Shown here: positions 16,692-24,716 of the stretch, one piece after another
Layout of the letters: each line of letters starts with the position of its first letter
How positions within the stretch are numbered: position 1 is the first letter of the stretch
Assembly: GCA_041659605.1 (NCBI GenBank)
Contig: JBAZXW010000002.1
Location: forward strand, 62,001 to 126,000
Length of the DNA: 64,000 nt
Direction of reading: 5' to 3'
Source: Solimonas sp041659605
GTDB lineage: Bacteria; Pseudomonadota; Gammaproteobacteria; Nevskiales; Nevskiaceae
Translations under genes and position numbers: made by a program
Notes under the pieces: model-generated
Told to the model about the DNA's origin: nothing
Databases searched by the model: none
The model's input: only the letters and a program-made list of their open reading frames with translations

Positions 16692-17483
16692 ATGCTGCTG
16701 AAAGACAAGATCGTCATCGTTTCCGGCATCGGTCCGGGCCTGGGCGTGAAGCTCGCGGTCGAGGCCGCGCGCGAAGGCGCGAAGGCCATCGCCGTCGCCG
16801 CACGATCGACGGAGAAGCTCGACGACGCCGAGGCGCGCATCCGCGCCGTGAACGCGACGACCGCCGTGCTCAAGTGCGTCACCGATATCACCGACCGCAG
16901 CCAGTGCGAGCACCTCGCGAACGCGACCGTGGCGAAGTTCGGCCGCATCGACGCGCTGGTCAACAGCGCCTTCGTGCACGGCGCGATGGACTTCGTGTCG
17001 AACGCCGATCTCGACAGCTGGCACACGGTCATGAACACCAACCTGATGGGCACACTCAGGCTGACGCAGGCGGTGCTGCCGCAGATGAAGCAGCAGGGCG
17101 GCGGTGCGATCGTGATGATCAACACGATGGCCGCTCGGGTGGTGCCGCCGCTGGGCGAGGCCGGCTACGCCGCGTCCAAGGCCGCACTGGCGAACGCGGC
17201 GAAATACCTCGCCAAGGAAGTCGGCCAGGACAATATCCGTGTCAACACCATTCACATGGGCTGGATGTGGGGCGCGCCGGTGCAGGGTTACTTCGAGTGG
17301 CAGGCGCAGGAGAAGAAGGTCAGCGTCGAGTCGATGAAGGCCAAGATCGCCGCGACGATTCCGCTGGGCCGCATCCCCACCGACGACGAGTGCGCGCGCG
17401 CCGCGCTGTTCCTGGTGTCGGACTACGCCAGCGCGGTGACCGGCGCGGCGCTCGACGCCAACGGCGGCTCGTACATGCCTTGA
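16692..17483 (+). CDS. SDR family oxidoreductase lacking the canonical Ser
   Basis: 263 residues from ATG 16692 with GGAGAGAG upstream. Rossmann motif SGIGPGLG starts at about residue 11; DALVNSAF replaces the usual NNAG; the active-site Tyr-Lys is in AGYAASKAAL. The residue 13 before the Tyr, normally catalytic Ser, is Met (MINTMAARVV), with a Thr just before it. It therefore may use that Thr, or be a weak or atypical reductase. The C-terminal YASAVTGAALDANGGS is FabG-like. It is likely cotranscribed with the sulfotransferase and faces the flavin reductase gene across a family 1 repeat. Confidence 0.88.
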   Translation: MLLKDKIVIVSGIGPGLGVKLAVEAAREGAKAIAVAARSTEKLDDAEARIRAVNATTAVLKCVTDITDRSQCEHLANATVAKFGRIDALVNSAFVHGAMDFVSNADLDSWHTVMNTNLMGTLRLTQAVLPQMKQQGGGAIVMINTMAARVVPPLGEAGYAASKAALANAAKYLAKEVGQDNIRVNTIHMGWMWGAPVQGYFEWQAQEKKVSVESMKAKIAATIPLGRIPTDDECARAALFLVSDYASAVTGAALDANGGSYMP

Positions 17484-17490
17484 GCACAAC

Positions 17491-17556
17491 GGCATCGCGG
17501 CCGGGGGCCGCTCCTACAACAGCGTGTGTAGGAGCGGCCCCCGGCCGCGATGATGC
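17491..17556. repeat. Palindromic repeat, family 1, between convergent genes
   Basis: Two oppositely oriented copies (GGCATCGCGGCCGGGGGCCGCTCCTACA and its near-exact reverse complement) are separated by 6-8 bp. The resulting long hairpin lies between the stops of the SDR and the flavin reductase genes and could serve as a bidirectional terminator. Confidence 0.85.
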
Positions 17557-17562
17557 CGCGCA

Positions 17563-18555
17563 TCAATCCCTGCCGCTCTCGCCCCACAGCGCCGCCGCCT
17601 GCGGATCGATCACCGTCAGCAGACGGTTGAGCAGCGACTTGAGCACGACGGCATCGGCATGGCCGAGCCGCTCGAGCACCTGCGACTCGACGGCCTTGGC
17701 CGCCGAAATCAGCCGTAGCGCGCAGGCGCGCCCCGCGTCGGTGAGGTCGTAACTGGCGCTGACCGACGACGACGCCGGCACTGCGATGCGCGCAAAACCG
17801 CGCTGCACCAGTGCCGTCAGCGTGCGCGCGCTCTGTTCGTCCAGCACGCCTTCCATGCCCGCCGCCAGGTCTTCCGCGCTCATCTGCGGCTTGAGCGTCA
17901 GCGACGCCAGCACGTAGAACTCCTCGTCGCTCAGCCCGGCGTCAACCAGATGCGGGCGGATCTGTGCAAAAAAACGGAAATGGCTGCGGCCAAGCAGGTA
18001 GCCGAGGAAGTCCTCGCCGAAGCTGCCGGCCAGGTGCGCGCTGCGCGGCTTGGCCTCGATGGGATCACGCCGCGTCGCATGCGCGTACTTGCCGCCGTGG
18101 AACACCAGCGGTGCGGTTTCGTCGCGGTCGAAGGCCAGCACCTCGCCGATGAAAATCACGTGGTCGCCGCCCTGGTACTGCGATGCGGTGCGGCACTGGA
18201 AGCGCGCCGAACAACCCTTCAGCAAGGGGATGCCGTCGATGCCGGTGTCGAGTTCCAGGCCTTTGAACTTGTCCTCGCCGCGGCGCGCGAAGCGCCCGGA
18301 CAGATCCTCCTGGTCGGCGGCGAGCACGTGCACGGCCCAGTACTCTGCATTGCAGAAGGCGTCGAAGCTCAGCGAACTGTTGGCCAGGCTCCACAGCACC
18401 AACGGCGGGTTCAGCGACACCGAGTTGAAGCTGTTCACCGTCATGCCCAGCGGTGTGCCGTCGGCGGCACGCGCCGTGATGATCGTGACCCCGGTCGCGA
18501 AGGCGCCGAGCGCCTTGCGGAACTCCATGGGATCGATGGAAGCGGTCGTGCTCAT
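17563..18555 (-). CDS. Flavin reductase fused to a MarR-like domain
   Basis: 330 residues. Residues about 8-165 are a flavin_Reduct domain (FRKALGAFATGVTIITARAADGTPLGMTVNSFNSVSLNPPLVLWSL, then HVLAADQEDLSGRFA and GDHVIFIGEVLAF). Residues about 180-325 are a MarR-like winged helix (GLSDEEFYVLASL, LVQRGFARI, YDLTDAGRACALRLI). This is the architecture of the C1 reductase of Acinetobacter p-hydroxyphenylacetate hydroxylase, where the MarR part is an autoinhibitory, ligand-controlled module; steroid-ring TesA1/HsaB reductases are simpler relatives. It supplies reduced FMN/FAD to a separate monooxygenase not seen in the window. It follows the DUF1302 gene by 77 bp. Confidence 0.88.
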   Translation of the reverse strand: MSTTASIDPMEFRKALGAFATGVTIITARAADGTPLGMTVNSFNSVSLNPPLVLWSLANSSLSFDAFCNAEYWAVHVLAADQEDLSGRFARRGEDKFKGLELDTGIDGIPLLKGCSARFQCRTASQYQGGDHVIFIGEVLAFDRDETAPLVFHGGKYAHATRRDPIEAKPRSAHLAGSFGEDFLGYLLGRSHFRFFAQIRPHLVDAGLSDEEFYVLASLTLKPQMSAEDLAAGMEGVLDEQSARTLTALVQRGFARIAVPASSSVSASYDLTDAGRACALRLISAAKAVESQVLERLGHADAVVLKSLLNRLLTVIDPQAAALWGESGRD

Positions 18556-18632
18556 GACGGGGACAGGAACACTTTGGGGGACACTCCGGGGAATACTCGG
18601 TTGTTCGCCGCTGCTGCGGCCGTGAAGAAACG

Positions 18633-20558
18633 TCACAAGTTGTACTTGATCGACAGCGAGGCGTAATCGCGGTCGGTCACCATGTTCGACGGGATCGGGC
18701 TGTCCTTGACCGTCGCGCGCGGATCGCCCATGAACCAGTTGTAGCTGATCGCGAACTCGAGGTTCTGCAGGTACTGCGCGGTGATCGACAATCCGGCACG
18801 CATGTCGCCCTCGCCGAACAGCGAGCCGAAGGTGCCGGCGGTTGACGCCTGGCCGTTGGCCGCGTGCGCGAAGGACACCGGCGTGCCGATATCCCAGCCG
18901 GCGACGACGTTGCGGCCTTTGGGCAGGATCAGGAACTGATAGGCCCAGGCTTTGCCGTCGTAGAACAGCACGGTGCCGTCGCCGCGCGGCTCCTGGCCGT
19001 TGCGGCGCTCGATCGGCTCGACCTCGTCGACATACAGGTAGGCCGCCTCGGCGACGACCACGAGTTCGTCGTAGAACGCGAACTTGGGATTGGCGACATA
19101 CAGCGACGAAATGTTGGCCTGATAGGTCTTGGCCGGGCTGAACACCGGGCTCAGCACGCCGGAGATGTCCGCCGCCACCGACACGTCGATGCCGTCGCGG
19201 TAGATCACGTCGCCGGCGAAGTTGAGGCCGAACAGCGTCGTCGTCCAGCTGCCGGCGATCATCGTGATGTCGCCGAAATACTTGACGTTGTAGCTGACCG
19301 GGACGCTCTGGTTGACGATCTCCGTGGTGATCGTTTCGCCGGTGGCCTGGTTGTAGCCGATCGTGGCGAAACCGTAGTTCAGGTTCACCGTCGGGTTGTG
19401 GTTGTGGTACTTGATGTAGTACGCGCCCAGCGCGGTCGTCGGCGTCACCTGCTCCTTGATGCCGACACCCCACTGGCCCTTCTTGTCGGGCCGGATATCC
19501 GCTTCGCGTGGCACGTCGATCGTGCGGTTCGCCAGCAGCAGGTCGCCGCCGACGCCACCGCCGACGTTGCAGATCACGCTCGGATCGAAAGGCACGCCGG
19601 GAACCGCGAACAGGCCCGGACAGTTGTCGCCGTAGGCCGGGTTGCCGGAGCCGTAGGCCAATTCCGCGCCGGGACCGACGACGTCGGCGACCGAGAAGAA
19701 GTCGCCGACCGGGAACACCTCGGTCGGCTTGTAGTCGAGCTGGTAGTAGCCCATCAGCGAGAAGTTGTAGCCGATGGCGAGCGTGCCCGACACCTGGTTC
19801 ACCGGCAGCAGGATCTCCTTGATCTCCGCACCCGGGATGAAGGCCTTGGTCGCATCGAAGGGTCCCTGCGCGCTGACGATGCCGGGGAAGAACAGGCTTT
19901 CGCCCCAGGCGACCAGATGCTTGCCGACGCGCAGGTTCACTGCGATGTCGTCGGTCAGGAAAAAATCGCCGTAGGCATAGGCTTCGAGCAGGCGCGAGCG
20001 CTCGCCGTTGTAGTACACCGCGCCGTCGACGAACTGGTTGTACGCGCAGTTCTCGCGGTCCTCCGAGCACTCGAAGGTGTTCGGGCCGTAGTCGTTGGGA
20101 TCGGCGGGATCGACCGCCGCGCGATCGGTGTCCTCGTGGAACACCCAGTCGTAGAAGCCGGTGCCGTTGACCAGCAGGCCGAAGTTGTCGCGCTGCAGCT
20201 GTACTTCGTAGAACGCGCTGAGGCGATTGTTGATCGGCGCGTAACGGTCGAAATTCTTGTTGCCGTCGTCGAGGTTGATCGTCGTCGGCAGGCCGGTGTG
20301 CGCGAAGCCGATCACGCGATCGAAATCGTCCGGCTGGCTGTACTGCACGGACTGGAAGTTGTCGACATCGCCGTCGGCGAGCGCGTCCGCGCGATCCTGC
20401 ATGCGCACCGCAAGGCTGTAGGTCGTCGTCAGCTTGTAGCTGCCGTCGATGCCGAACGGCATGTCAAAGGAACCCGCCCACGCCGGTGCGCTCAGCGCCG
20501 CCGCCCCGATCGATATCAGTGTTCGCAAACCCTTTCCCGCACTCGGCAGCCGCGCCAT
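18633..20558 (-). CDS. DUF1302 family outer-membrane protein (copy 1)
   Basis: 641 residues from ATG 20558, which has GGGGGAG 5 bp upstream; earlier in-frame starts lack this. The signal peptide ends at APAWA|GSFD. The body is beta-rich and starts with GIDGSYKLTTTYSLAVRMQDR, has LRVGKHLVAWGESLFFPGI and DVVGPGAELAYG, and ends in a beta-strand with terminal YASLSIKYNL, a normal outer-membrane beta-barrel end. DUF1302 proteins are thought to act in uptake or export of hydrophobic compounds with DUF1329 and RND partners. It has its own promoter (20599-20633) and is followed by the flavin reductase gene. Confidence 0.9.
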   Translation of the reverse strand: MARLPSAGKGLRTLISIGAAALSAPAWAGSFDMPFGIDGSYKLTTTYSLAVRMQDRADALADGDVDNFQSVQYSQPDDFDRVIGFAHTGLPTTINLDDGNKNFDRYAPINNRLSAFYEVQLQRDNFGLLVNGTGFYDWVFHEDTDRAAVDPADPNDYGPNTFECSEDRENCAYNQFVDGAVYYNGERSRLLEAYAYGDFFLTDDIAVNLRVGKHLVAWGESLFFPGIVSAQGPFDATKAFIPGAEIKEILLPVNQVSGTLAIGYNFSLMGYYQLDYKPTEVFPVGDFFSVADVVGPGAELAYGSGNPAYGDNCPGLFAVPGVPFDPSVICNVGGGVGGDLLLANRTIDVPREADIRPDKKGQWGVGIKEQVTPTTALGAYYIKYHNHNPTVNLNYGFATIGYNQATGETITTEIVNQSVPVSYNVKYFGDITMIAGSWTTTLFGLNFAGDVIYRDGIDVSVAADISGVLSPVFSPAKTYQANISSLYVANPKFAFYDELVVVAEAAYLYVDEVEPIERRNGQEPRGDGTVLFYDGKAWAYQFLILPKGRNVVAGWDIGTPVSFAHAANGQASTAGTFGSLFGEGDMRAGLSITAQYLQNLEFAISYNWFMGDPRATVKDSPIPSNMVTDRDYASLSIKYNL

Positions 20559-20598
20559 GGATACTCCCCCAGTCGTTATGGAATTCCTCGATCGCAAA

Positions 20599-20633
20599 AC
20601 TAGAGGCGGGGCGCCAGCGCAGCATCACCCGAA
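20599..20633 (-). promoter_or_regulatory. Promoter with shared TTCGGGTGA box, DUF1302 copy 1
   Basis: On the minus strand TTCGGGTGA is followed after 20 bp by TCTAGT, 40 bp before the start codon. GTGATG within it fits a -35 and TCTAGT a -10 with an 18-bp spacer. The box is the right half of the dyad ATCAATTCGGGTGAT. The same arrangement and spacing recur at 22598-22632 and 43159-43193. Confidence 0.6.
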
Positions 20634-20646
20634 TTGATTAGGGGGT

Positions 20647-22560
20647 CTAAAACGAATACTTCGCGGTGAAGGCCATGGTGTCGCGGTCGGCATAGGGACG
20701 TTCGCTGAAATCCGGCCGGCCGAGGAAGCTGCTGAGGCTGACGCCGAGCTGCAGCTTCTGCAGCCAGGTGAAGTTCAGCCCGATGCCGGCGCGGCGGTCG
20801 TTCTCGCCCATCAGCGAACCCAGACCCGCCGCCATAGCCGAGTGGCCCACGCCGACGCCGGCATAGGTGACCGGCACCTGCAGATCCCAGCCGCTGAAGA
20901 TGTTCTTGTAGTCGATCAGCGCGAGGAAAGTGTAGCCCCAGGCGTCGCGGGTATTGGTCAGATCGGTCGAGCAGTTGTCCGGACTGGCGCCGCAGGCCGG
21001 GTCGACGTCGTGCACATGCACGTAGCCGAGTTCGCTGACCAGCGTGAACGAGTCCCAGAAGCCGGTCGGGCCGGTGCTGTAGAGGCCCGACAGCAGCCCC
21101 TGCATCACCCGTGCGCGCGTCGGCGTCGGCACCGGGCCGAGCAACCCACCGTCGACGTCGACGAGCACGTCGACGCCGTCGCGGTAGATCACCTCGCCGC
21201 CGAAGTTGGTGCCGAACAGCGTCGTCGAGAAGCTGAGCGCCGACAGATCGATGCCGTCGAAGTAGCGGATGTTGTAGGTGACCGGCACCTGCAGGCCGAG
21301 CGCCTCGGTGGTCAGCAGCGGATTCTCGTCGGTGCCGAGCAGCGTCGCGTAGCCGTAGGTCTGCACCGGCGCCGGCGTCGTGTTGTGGTAGCGCAGCTGG
21401 TACAGGCCCAGCGTCGTCTCCGGCGTGACCTGGTACTTCAGGCCGACGCCCCACTGGCCGTAGTCGCTCGGGCGGATGTCGGGACCGCGCTGCACGTTGA
21501 TGTACTTGGGCGCGCCCGGCTGCTCGATCTGGCCGACCGGCACGCTGACGTCGGGCAGCAGCGGCCCGAGCGCGTCGAACACGCCGTCGAGCAGGTTGGT
21601 GACGTCCTGCGCCGGCAGGTCCGGCGCGAGCAGGCGCAGCAGCAGATCCAGCGCTTCTGGAACGTCGTCGGAGAGCAGGTTGATGTCGGCCAGATTGGCC
21701 AGGTACAGCGGATTCTCGATGCCCCAGATGAACTCGGCACCGGGACCGACGACGTCCGACACGGAGAAGTACTCGCCGACCGGGTTGAGCTCGACCGGCT
21801 GGAATTCCAGCTTGTACTGCGCCAGCAGGGTCCACTCGTAGTTGAGCGCGAGCTGCATCGACACCTGGTTGACCGGCAGCAGGATGCTCTTGACATCGGC
21901 GCCGGGAACGGTGGCCTTGGTCGCATCGGCCGGCGACTGCGCCAGCGCGACGCCGGAGAAGAACAGGCTCTCGCCCCAGGCCGCGATATGGCGGCCGACG
22001 CGCAGGTTGAGCGCCGACGCGTCGCTCAGGTACCAGGAGCCGTAGACATAGGCATCGAGCACCCGGGCGCGGCGCCCGGCGCGGTACTCGGCAATGTCCG
22101 AGAACTCGTTGTGCGGCCCTTCGCTCTTGTTGATCGTCTGCGGCGAGTCGTTGTCGTTGCGATGGTGATAAGGATCGTCATAGAACGCATCGCCGCGCAG
22201 CAGCAGGCCGTAGTCATCGTGGATGAAGTGCAGCTCGCCGAGCAGCGTCAGGCGGTTGTTGACGACCGCGTCGTCGGCGAAATTGCGATCGCCGTCGTCG
22301 TAGTTGGCCGACTCCGGCACCTTCAGATAGTCCGGCAACGGGATCTCCGCGCTTGGCGGCGCGTCGATGATGCCGGCATGCGGCGCTTTCAGGCGCACGG
22401 CATAGGCGTACGCGGTCTGCAGCTGGTACTCGGTATCGAGCCCCCACAGATCGAACGATCCGGCCTGCGCGGTGAGGGGCGCCAGTGCCGTAGCCAATGC
22501 CAATCTCGGAATGTTCGAGGCGCACAAGCGCCCGTCGCGAATCCTGCGCGGTGCAGACAT
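20647..22560 (-). CDS. DUF1302 family outer-membrane protein (copy 2)
   Basis: 637 residues. The signal peptide runs to about residue 33 (ATALAPLTAQA|GSFDLWG). It shares the DUF1302 pattern with copy 1: YQLQTAYAYAVRLK, LRVGRHIAAWGESLFFSGVALAQSP, FSVSDVVGPGAEFIWGIENP, and a C-terminal MAFTAKYSF strand typical of barrel insertion. An internal Leu/Pro-rich stretch (residues about 295-345) is absent from copy 1. Stands 88 bp upstream of copy 1 and has an independent promoter, so the two are tandem but separately controlled paralogues. Transport of a hydrophobic substrate is inferred from family context. Confidence 0.9.
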   Translation of the reverse strand: MSAPRRIRDGRLCASNIPRLALATALAPLTAQAGSFDLWGLDTEYQLQTAYAYAVRLKAPHAGIIDAPPSAEIPLPDYLKVPESANYDDGDRNFADDAVVNNRLTLLGELHFIHDDYGLLLRGDAFYDDPYHHRNDNDSPQTINKSEGPHNEFSDIAEYRAGRRARVLDAYVYGSWYLSDASALNLRVGRHIAAWGESLFFSGVALAQSPADATKATVPGADVKSILLPVNQVSMQLALNYEWTLLAQYKLEFQPVELNPVGEYFSVSDVVGPGAEFIWGIENPLYLANLADINLLSDDVPEALDLLLRLLAPDLPAQDVTNLLDGVFDALGPLLPDVSVPVGQIEQPGAPKYINVQRGPDIRPSDYGQWGVGLKYQVTPETTLGLYQLRYHNTTPAPVQTYGYATLLGTDENPLLTTEALGLQVPVTYNIRYFDGIDLSALSFSTTLFGTNFGGEVIYRDGVDVLVDVDGGLLGPVPTPTRARVMQGLLSGLYSTGPTGFWDSFTLVSELGYVHVHDVDPACGASPDNCSTDLTNTRDAWGYTFLALIDYKNIFSGWDLQVPVTYAGVGVGHSAMAAGLGSLMGENDRRAGIGLNFTWLQKLQLGVSLSSFLGRPDFSERPYADRDTMAFTAKYSF

Positions 22561-22597
22561 CGCGTCTCCTCATGTTGTCGAGCGGGTGTGTGCGCAT

Positions 22598-22638
22598 CCT
22601 AGGGGGCCGGTATGTCGGTCGCGTCACCCGAAGTGACG
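22598..22638 (-). promoter_or_regulatory. Promoter with shared TTCGGGTGA box and dyad, DUF1302 copy 2
   Basis: Minus strand: TTCGGGTGA, 20 bp, CCTAGG, ending 38 bp before the start codon. Here the box lies in the best dyad of the set, CGTCAC-TTCGG-GTGACG (22622-22638), overlapping the probable -35 GTGACG. The 273-bp gap to the divergent WS/DGAT gene also holds a perfect GAACGCGTTC palindrome at 22669-22678; otherwise I see nothing in it. Confidence 0.6.
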
Positions 22639-22833
22639 AACGTACTCGGAAAAACATGACCGATTTTTGAACGCGTTCGGTGCGCGATTTCCTACACGGG
22701 TGGGGAGATGCCGCACGCGGACATCGCCTCTACTCCGTCCAGAGCTGGCCGCTGACCGCAAAATCAGGCACCGTATTTGCGATGGCGTTGCGGCGCGCCC
22801 GCGCTGCCCGCCGATACCAAGAGGGGAGAAAGC

Positions 22834-24261
22834 ATGAAGTACCTGAGTCCGCTCGACGCAGCGTTTCTGCGCATGGAATCGCCGCGCACGCCGATGCATG
22901 TCGGTGCGTTGATGACCTTCAAGCTGCCGGACAAGGCTCCGCGCGATTTCCTGCAACGTCTGCTCAAGCGCATGCGCGAGCACCCGTTCATGCCCGAACC
23001 CTTCGGCTGCAAGCTGGCACGCACGCGCTTCTCGCGGATGGCGCCGGCCTGGGTCGAGACCAAGCTCGACATGGACTACCACCTGCGTCACTCGGCGCTG
23101 CCCTATCCCGGCGGCGAGCGCGAGCTCGGCCAGCTGGTCGCCCGCCTGCATTCGCATCCGCTCGACCTGTCGAAGCCGCTGTGGGAGGCGCACGTCATCG
23201 AGGGCCTGGAGAACCATCGCTTCGCGATCTACTTCAAGGCGCACCACTGCGCGATCGACGGCATGGGGGCGATGAAGATGACGCAGAGCTGGCTGTCGCA
23301 CGACCCCAATGACCCGAACGTCAGCGGCCCCTGGGTACTGGCGAGCAAGCCCAAGCACGCCGCGGCCGCCAAGGCGCCGCCGAGCTTTGTCGAGCGGCTG
23401 AAGAAGCCGGTCAGCCTCGCCGGCAACCAGATCCGTTCACTCGCCGATCTCGCGAAGACGCTCGTGCAGATGAGCCAGGGCGAGGACAGCGCCACGCGCG
23501 CGGCGCTGGCGACGCCGCGCAGCCTGTTCAACGTCCCGATCACCCAGCAAAGACGCCTCGGCACGCAGATTCTGGACCTGGGGCGCGTCAAGGCGATCGG
23601 CGATGCGGTCGGCGTGAGCACCAACGACGTGCTGATGGCGGTCTGCGGCGGCGCGATCCGCCGCTATCTCATAGAGCTGGGCGAGCTGCCGGAAAAATCC
23701 CTGCTCGCCTCGGTGCCGATGGGCCTGTCGCGTCCCGACGGCCAGGCCGGCAATGCGGTGGTCGGCTTCGTCTGTCCGGTCGGCACCGGCCTGAAGGACC
23801 CACGCGCGCGCGTCGAGATGATCCACCGCGTGACCACGCGTGCGAAAACCGAACTGTCGGCGATGTCGCCGACCGCGCAGTCGCAGTTCGCGCTGCTGGG
23901 CATGTCGCCGCTGATCCTCGGCCAGATGACCGGCGCGCTGCCCAAACTGCCGCCGTTCTTCAACTTCGTGATCTCGAACGTCGTGCTGTCGAAGAAGCCG
24001 ATGTACTTGATGGGCGCGGAGCTGGAGGCGATGTACCCGGTGTCCTTCCTGTTCGACGGCTACGCGCTGAACATCACTCTGGTCGGCTACAACAACAAGG
24101 TCGCCGTCGGCTTCCTCGGCTGTCGCGACGCGATCCCGAGCCTGCAGCGGCTCGCGGTGTACACCAGCGAGGCGCTCGGCGAACTGGAGCAGGCGGTCGG
24201 CCTCGCGCACGCACCCGCACCCGAGCCGGTCAAGAAAGCGCGCCGGCGCAAGGCCGGCTGA
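22834..24261 (+). CDS. Wax ester synthase/diacylglycerol acyltransferase (WS/DGAT)
   Basis: 475 residues, the usual length for bifunctional WS/DGAT enzymes. The active-site motif HHxxxDG is KAHHCAIDGMGA with His137, His138 and Asp142; N-terminal LSPLDAAFLRMESPRTPMHVGAL and the central NDVLMAVCGGAIRRYL and C-terminal DGYALNITLVGYNNKV are family signatures. It transfers acyl groups from acyl-CoA to long-chain alcohols or diacylglycerol at the inner membrane, making storage lipids. GAGGGGAG precedes ATG 22834. It is divergent from DUF1302 copy 2, linking storage lipid synthesis with hydrophobic substrate uptake. Confidence 0.93.
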   Translation: MKYLSPLDAAFLRMESPRTPMHVGALMTFKLPDKAPRDFLQRLLKRMREHPFMPEPFGCKLARTRFSRMAPAWVETKLDMDYHLRHSALPYPGGERELGQLVARLHSHPLDLSKPLWEAHVIEGLENHRFAIYFKAHHCAIDGMGAMKMTQSWLSHDPNDPNVSGPWVLASKPKHAAAAKAPPSFVERLKKPVSLAGNQIRSLADLAKTLVQMSQGEDSATRAALATPRSLFNVPITQQRRLGTQILDLGRVKAIGDAVGVSTNDVLMAVCGGAIRRYLIELGELPEKSLLASVPMGLSRPDGQAGNAVVGFVCPVGTGLKDPRARVEMIHRVTTRAKTELSAMSPTAQSQFALLGMSPLILGQMTGALPKLPPFFNFVISNVVLSKKPMYLMGAELEAMYPVSFLFDGYALNITLVGYNNKVAVGFLGCRDAIPSLQRLAVYTSEALGELEQAVGLAHAPAPEPVKKARRRKAG

Positions 24262-24265
24262 GCGC

Positions 24266-24670
24266 CTACTTGCCGCAGGGACCCAGGTACTTGCCGGACA
24301 TGGTGTGGCGCATGGTCTGGCCGCCCATGTCCATCGTGCCGACGCCATCCAGACTGGTCGGCGTGAACGTGAAGTCGTAGTGACCCTTGACCGGCTGCTC
24401 GCCGGTGCAAACGACGTCGTAGCTGACCTTGCCCCCGGACTGCTTCAGGTTTTCGACTTTGCAGTCGCTCTTCTGGTCCGTGTACACGGCGCCGCGCTGC
24501 GCATCGGCTTCGGTCAGGCACTGCTTGACCGTAACCGGCGGCATCGCGAACGGCACGCCGGGCATTTCCATCTTGATGTGGTATTCCCACTGCCCCGGCT
24601 GCGGCGTGGTGTCAGCCAGTGCAGGCGCGCTCAGAGCCAGGGCCAGCAGAAGTGCATTCCATCGGTTCAT
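24266..24670 (-). CDS. DUF3617 family exported protein
   Basis: 134 residues from ATG 24670, with GGGAG upstream. Signal peptide MNRWNALLLALALSAPALA, then the DUF3617 pattern QPGQWEYHIKMEMPG, KQCLTEADA and a paired-cysteine arrangement (QC ... DCKVEN ... VVCTG ... GPCG) suited to periplasmic disulfides. The family has no established function. It is convergent with the WS/DGAT gene (4-bp gap) and follows the serine hydrolase. Confidence 0.85.
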   Translation of the reverse strand: MNRWNALLLALALSAPALADTTPQPGQWEYHIKMEMPGVPFAMPPVTVKQCLTEADAQRGAVYTDQKSDCKVENLKQSGGKVSYDVVCTGEQPVKGHYDFTFTPTSLDGVGTMDMGGQTMRHTMSGKYLGPCGK

Positions 24671-24716
24671 CGTGGTTCTCCCTCGCAGGCGGCCTTTCCG
24701 CTGCAAAGGCAGCGTA

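Noticed and set aside
17563..20070. An 835-codon frame extending the flavin reductase upstream
   Set aside because: The added part is a shadow frame inside the DUF1302 gene with no transporter-like or enzymatic features; the reductase begins at 18555.
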